DNA of 64,000 nucleotides. Source: Obelidium mucronatum (taxonomy: Eukaryota; Chytridiomycota; Chytridiomycetes; Chytridiales; Chytriomycetaceae). The stretch is taken from the NCBI GenBank assembly GCA_025765595.1, contig JAIVFH010000131.1:1-64000 (forward strand), in the 5' to 3' direction. Below the pieces are notes generated by a model that was not told the origin of the DNA, searched no databases, and saw only the letters and a list, made by a program, of their open reading frames with translations. The first letter of the stretch is position 1, and each line of letters begins with the position of its first letter. This document shows positions 63,098 through 64,000 of the stretch, in pieces. A program made the position numbers and the translations under genes.

Positions 63098-64000
63098 TTA
63101 TTTTTTATCCTGGTCCGGTTGTGAACAAATCAGCCACCGCATTATAATAACAAAGTCTGATATATCATACAATTTATCAGCATTTGGACCATTGGCTCCC
63201 ATTGGAGGGGCTCTTGTGATGTGAAAATCAAGATCGCCAGGTAATTTCTTGCTTTTTCCCAGCTGAGGGCGACTGACAAACTTGCTTAGGCTGTTGTACA
63301 TACCCAACTCTTTGACAAGGTTTTCCGTTTGTTGCAAATACATTCCATTTTTAGGAGTTTGACTTGCAGCAGCACTGGAGGATATGTTTCGATTCAAAAT
63401 TGCTTGGTAATCAATGCTCAATCCTCGTTCGATCGTTGGCGCACTAATTAATCCAGCAGAAAGGCTGCTTTTTCGTCTTGCAAGGTTACTGGCAGCAGTA
63501 CCAGTGGCGATTTTGCCCGTGATTTCAGCAAGAACTGCCTTCTTTTTTTCGGCTGCTGCCACTAGGCTGGCCCATTCACGACTTTGTTCCCAACTCTCTA
63601 CATGGATTTTTCTCCATCCGAGCCGTGCTTCCCCCTCGCGATACAATCCGCATGATATTCCTTGGCTTTCGACTGGAACATGAATTGTACCGTTCCTTTG
63701 ACATTTCTTCATCTTGTTCTTCTTTGTTGTCTCCTTTCTTGCGACGATTTCAGCATTCTCGCTTGATTGTGGAACAATGTCCTTGGATCCTTTCATTGCC
63801 GACTTTATAGGTTGTTGTTGTTGCTGCTGCTGTTGTGAATGCGGTCCTTTCGGTAGCATTCCTCCTCGCTTGTTGACAATAATGTTGATAAATTTCTCAT
63901 AACGCGCAAACTGAAGTTCATTGAGAAGAGATGAAGTGAGCATGCGAGAAAGATTGAATCCAATAGGAACATTTCTATTGATTCCATCGCCATGATACAG
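63098..64000 (-). CDS. Hypothetical protein, partial at right edge
   Basis: The frame is open from the stop at 63098 to the window edge (about 300 codons). The first internal Met is at 63943, but residues before it (VPIGFNLSRMLTSSLLNELQFARYEKF) read as protein, so the start is outside. It contains a Gln run (eight Gln, from CTG/TTG repeats on the plus strand at about 63800-63840) and basic helical segments. No domain is recognised. Confidence 0.5.
   Translation of the reverse strand: MYHGDGINRNVPIGFNLSRMLTSSLLNELQFARYEKFINIIVNKRGGMLPKGPHSQQQQQQQQPIKSAMKGSKDIVPQSSENAEIVARKETTKKNKMKKCQRNGTIHVPVESQGISCGLYREGEARLGWRKIHVESWEQSREWASLVAAAEKKKAVLAEITGKIATGTAASNLARRKSSLSAGLISAPTIERGLSIDYQAILNRNISSSAAASQTPKNGMYLQQTENLVKELGMYNSLSKFVSRPQLGKSKKLPGDLDFHITRAPPMGANGPNADKLYDISDFVIIMRWLICSQPDQDKK

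Noticed and set aside
1..64000. CRISPR arrays, rRNA or tRNA genes, bacterial operons
   Set aside because: No regularly spaced repeats of that type, no rRNA core motifs and no convincing tRNA were found; gene structure is eukaryotic throughout.

Overview
The window looks like nuclear DNA of a zoosporic (chytrid-type) fungus. The signs are: spliced genes with short introns (mostly 45-80 nt, GT-AG, one GC-AG); fungal-lineage housekeeping genes (GAA1, UTP10, PRCC, a UPF0643 protein, cyclophilin); secreted chitin-directed enzymes; plant-like leucine-rich-repeat (LRR) proteins; a 7TM receptor; and several Crinkler-like kinase or nuclease genes of the kind that expand in chytrids. Genus and species cannot be read from the sequence. 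Exon borders were worked out by hand from splice signals and frame. For most spliced genes the exon lengths sum to a multiple of three, or do so once a stated lesion is allowed for; the broken transposase exon 2 is the exception.

Layout. 0-5.9 kb is a nested graveyard of retroelements: a Gag-like ORF open to the left edge, a Ty3/gypsy chromodomain end, a 3'-truncated LINE with overlapping ORF1/ORF2, a tandemly duplicated segment resembling a reverse-transcriptase C-terminal zinc motif, and a decayed LTR-type stretch. 5.9-20.4 kb holds secreted and cell-surface genes: a TIM-barrel glycoside hydrolase with a chitin-binding tail, GPI-transamidase GAA1, a GH18 chitinase, two LRR genes and a GH5 endoglycoceramidase-like gene. 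All three enzyme genes carry single-base frame breaks, while GAA1 is clean. 20.9-30.5 kb is a large GPI-anchored LRR gene split by a structurally complete Ty1/copia element (24244-30005) with two 261-bp LTRs that look identical and a perfect 5-bp target duplication.

31-34 kb holds compact housekeeping genes, including PRCC, one of whose introns carries an array of perfect GC-rich hairpins. 34-42 kb is an accessory island: HNH protein, broken Crinkler-like kinase, a two-exon unknown, a broken DDE transposase, an unknown, and a PD-(D/E)XK-like nuclease. 42.2-50 kb is UTP10 (12 exons, 2134 aa) divergent from cyclophilin across only 58 bp. 50-60.5 kb holds a decayed acetyltransferase paralogue, a GPCR tail relic followed by a 7TM gene, a fusion of an R3HCC1L-like protein with a GNAT acetyltransferase, a Crinkler-like kinase 35 bp away from it, a second F-box/LRR gene and an AGC-type kinase lacking its catalytic residues. 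60.7-64 kb has a two-exon integrase-like gene and two unknowns, the last open to the right edge.

Together, the secreted hydrolases, LRR proteins and GAA1 fit remodelling and display of a chitinous surface. The Crinkler-like genes and transposable elements form the fast-changing part, and UTP10, PRCC and cyclophilin are conserved anchors.
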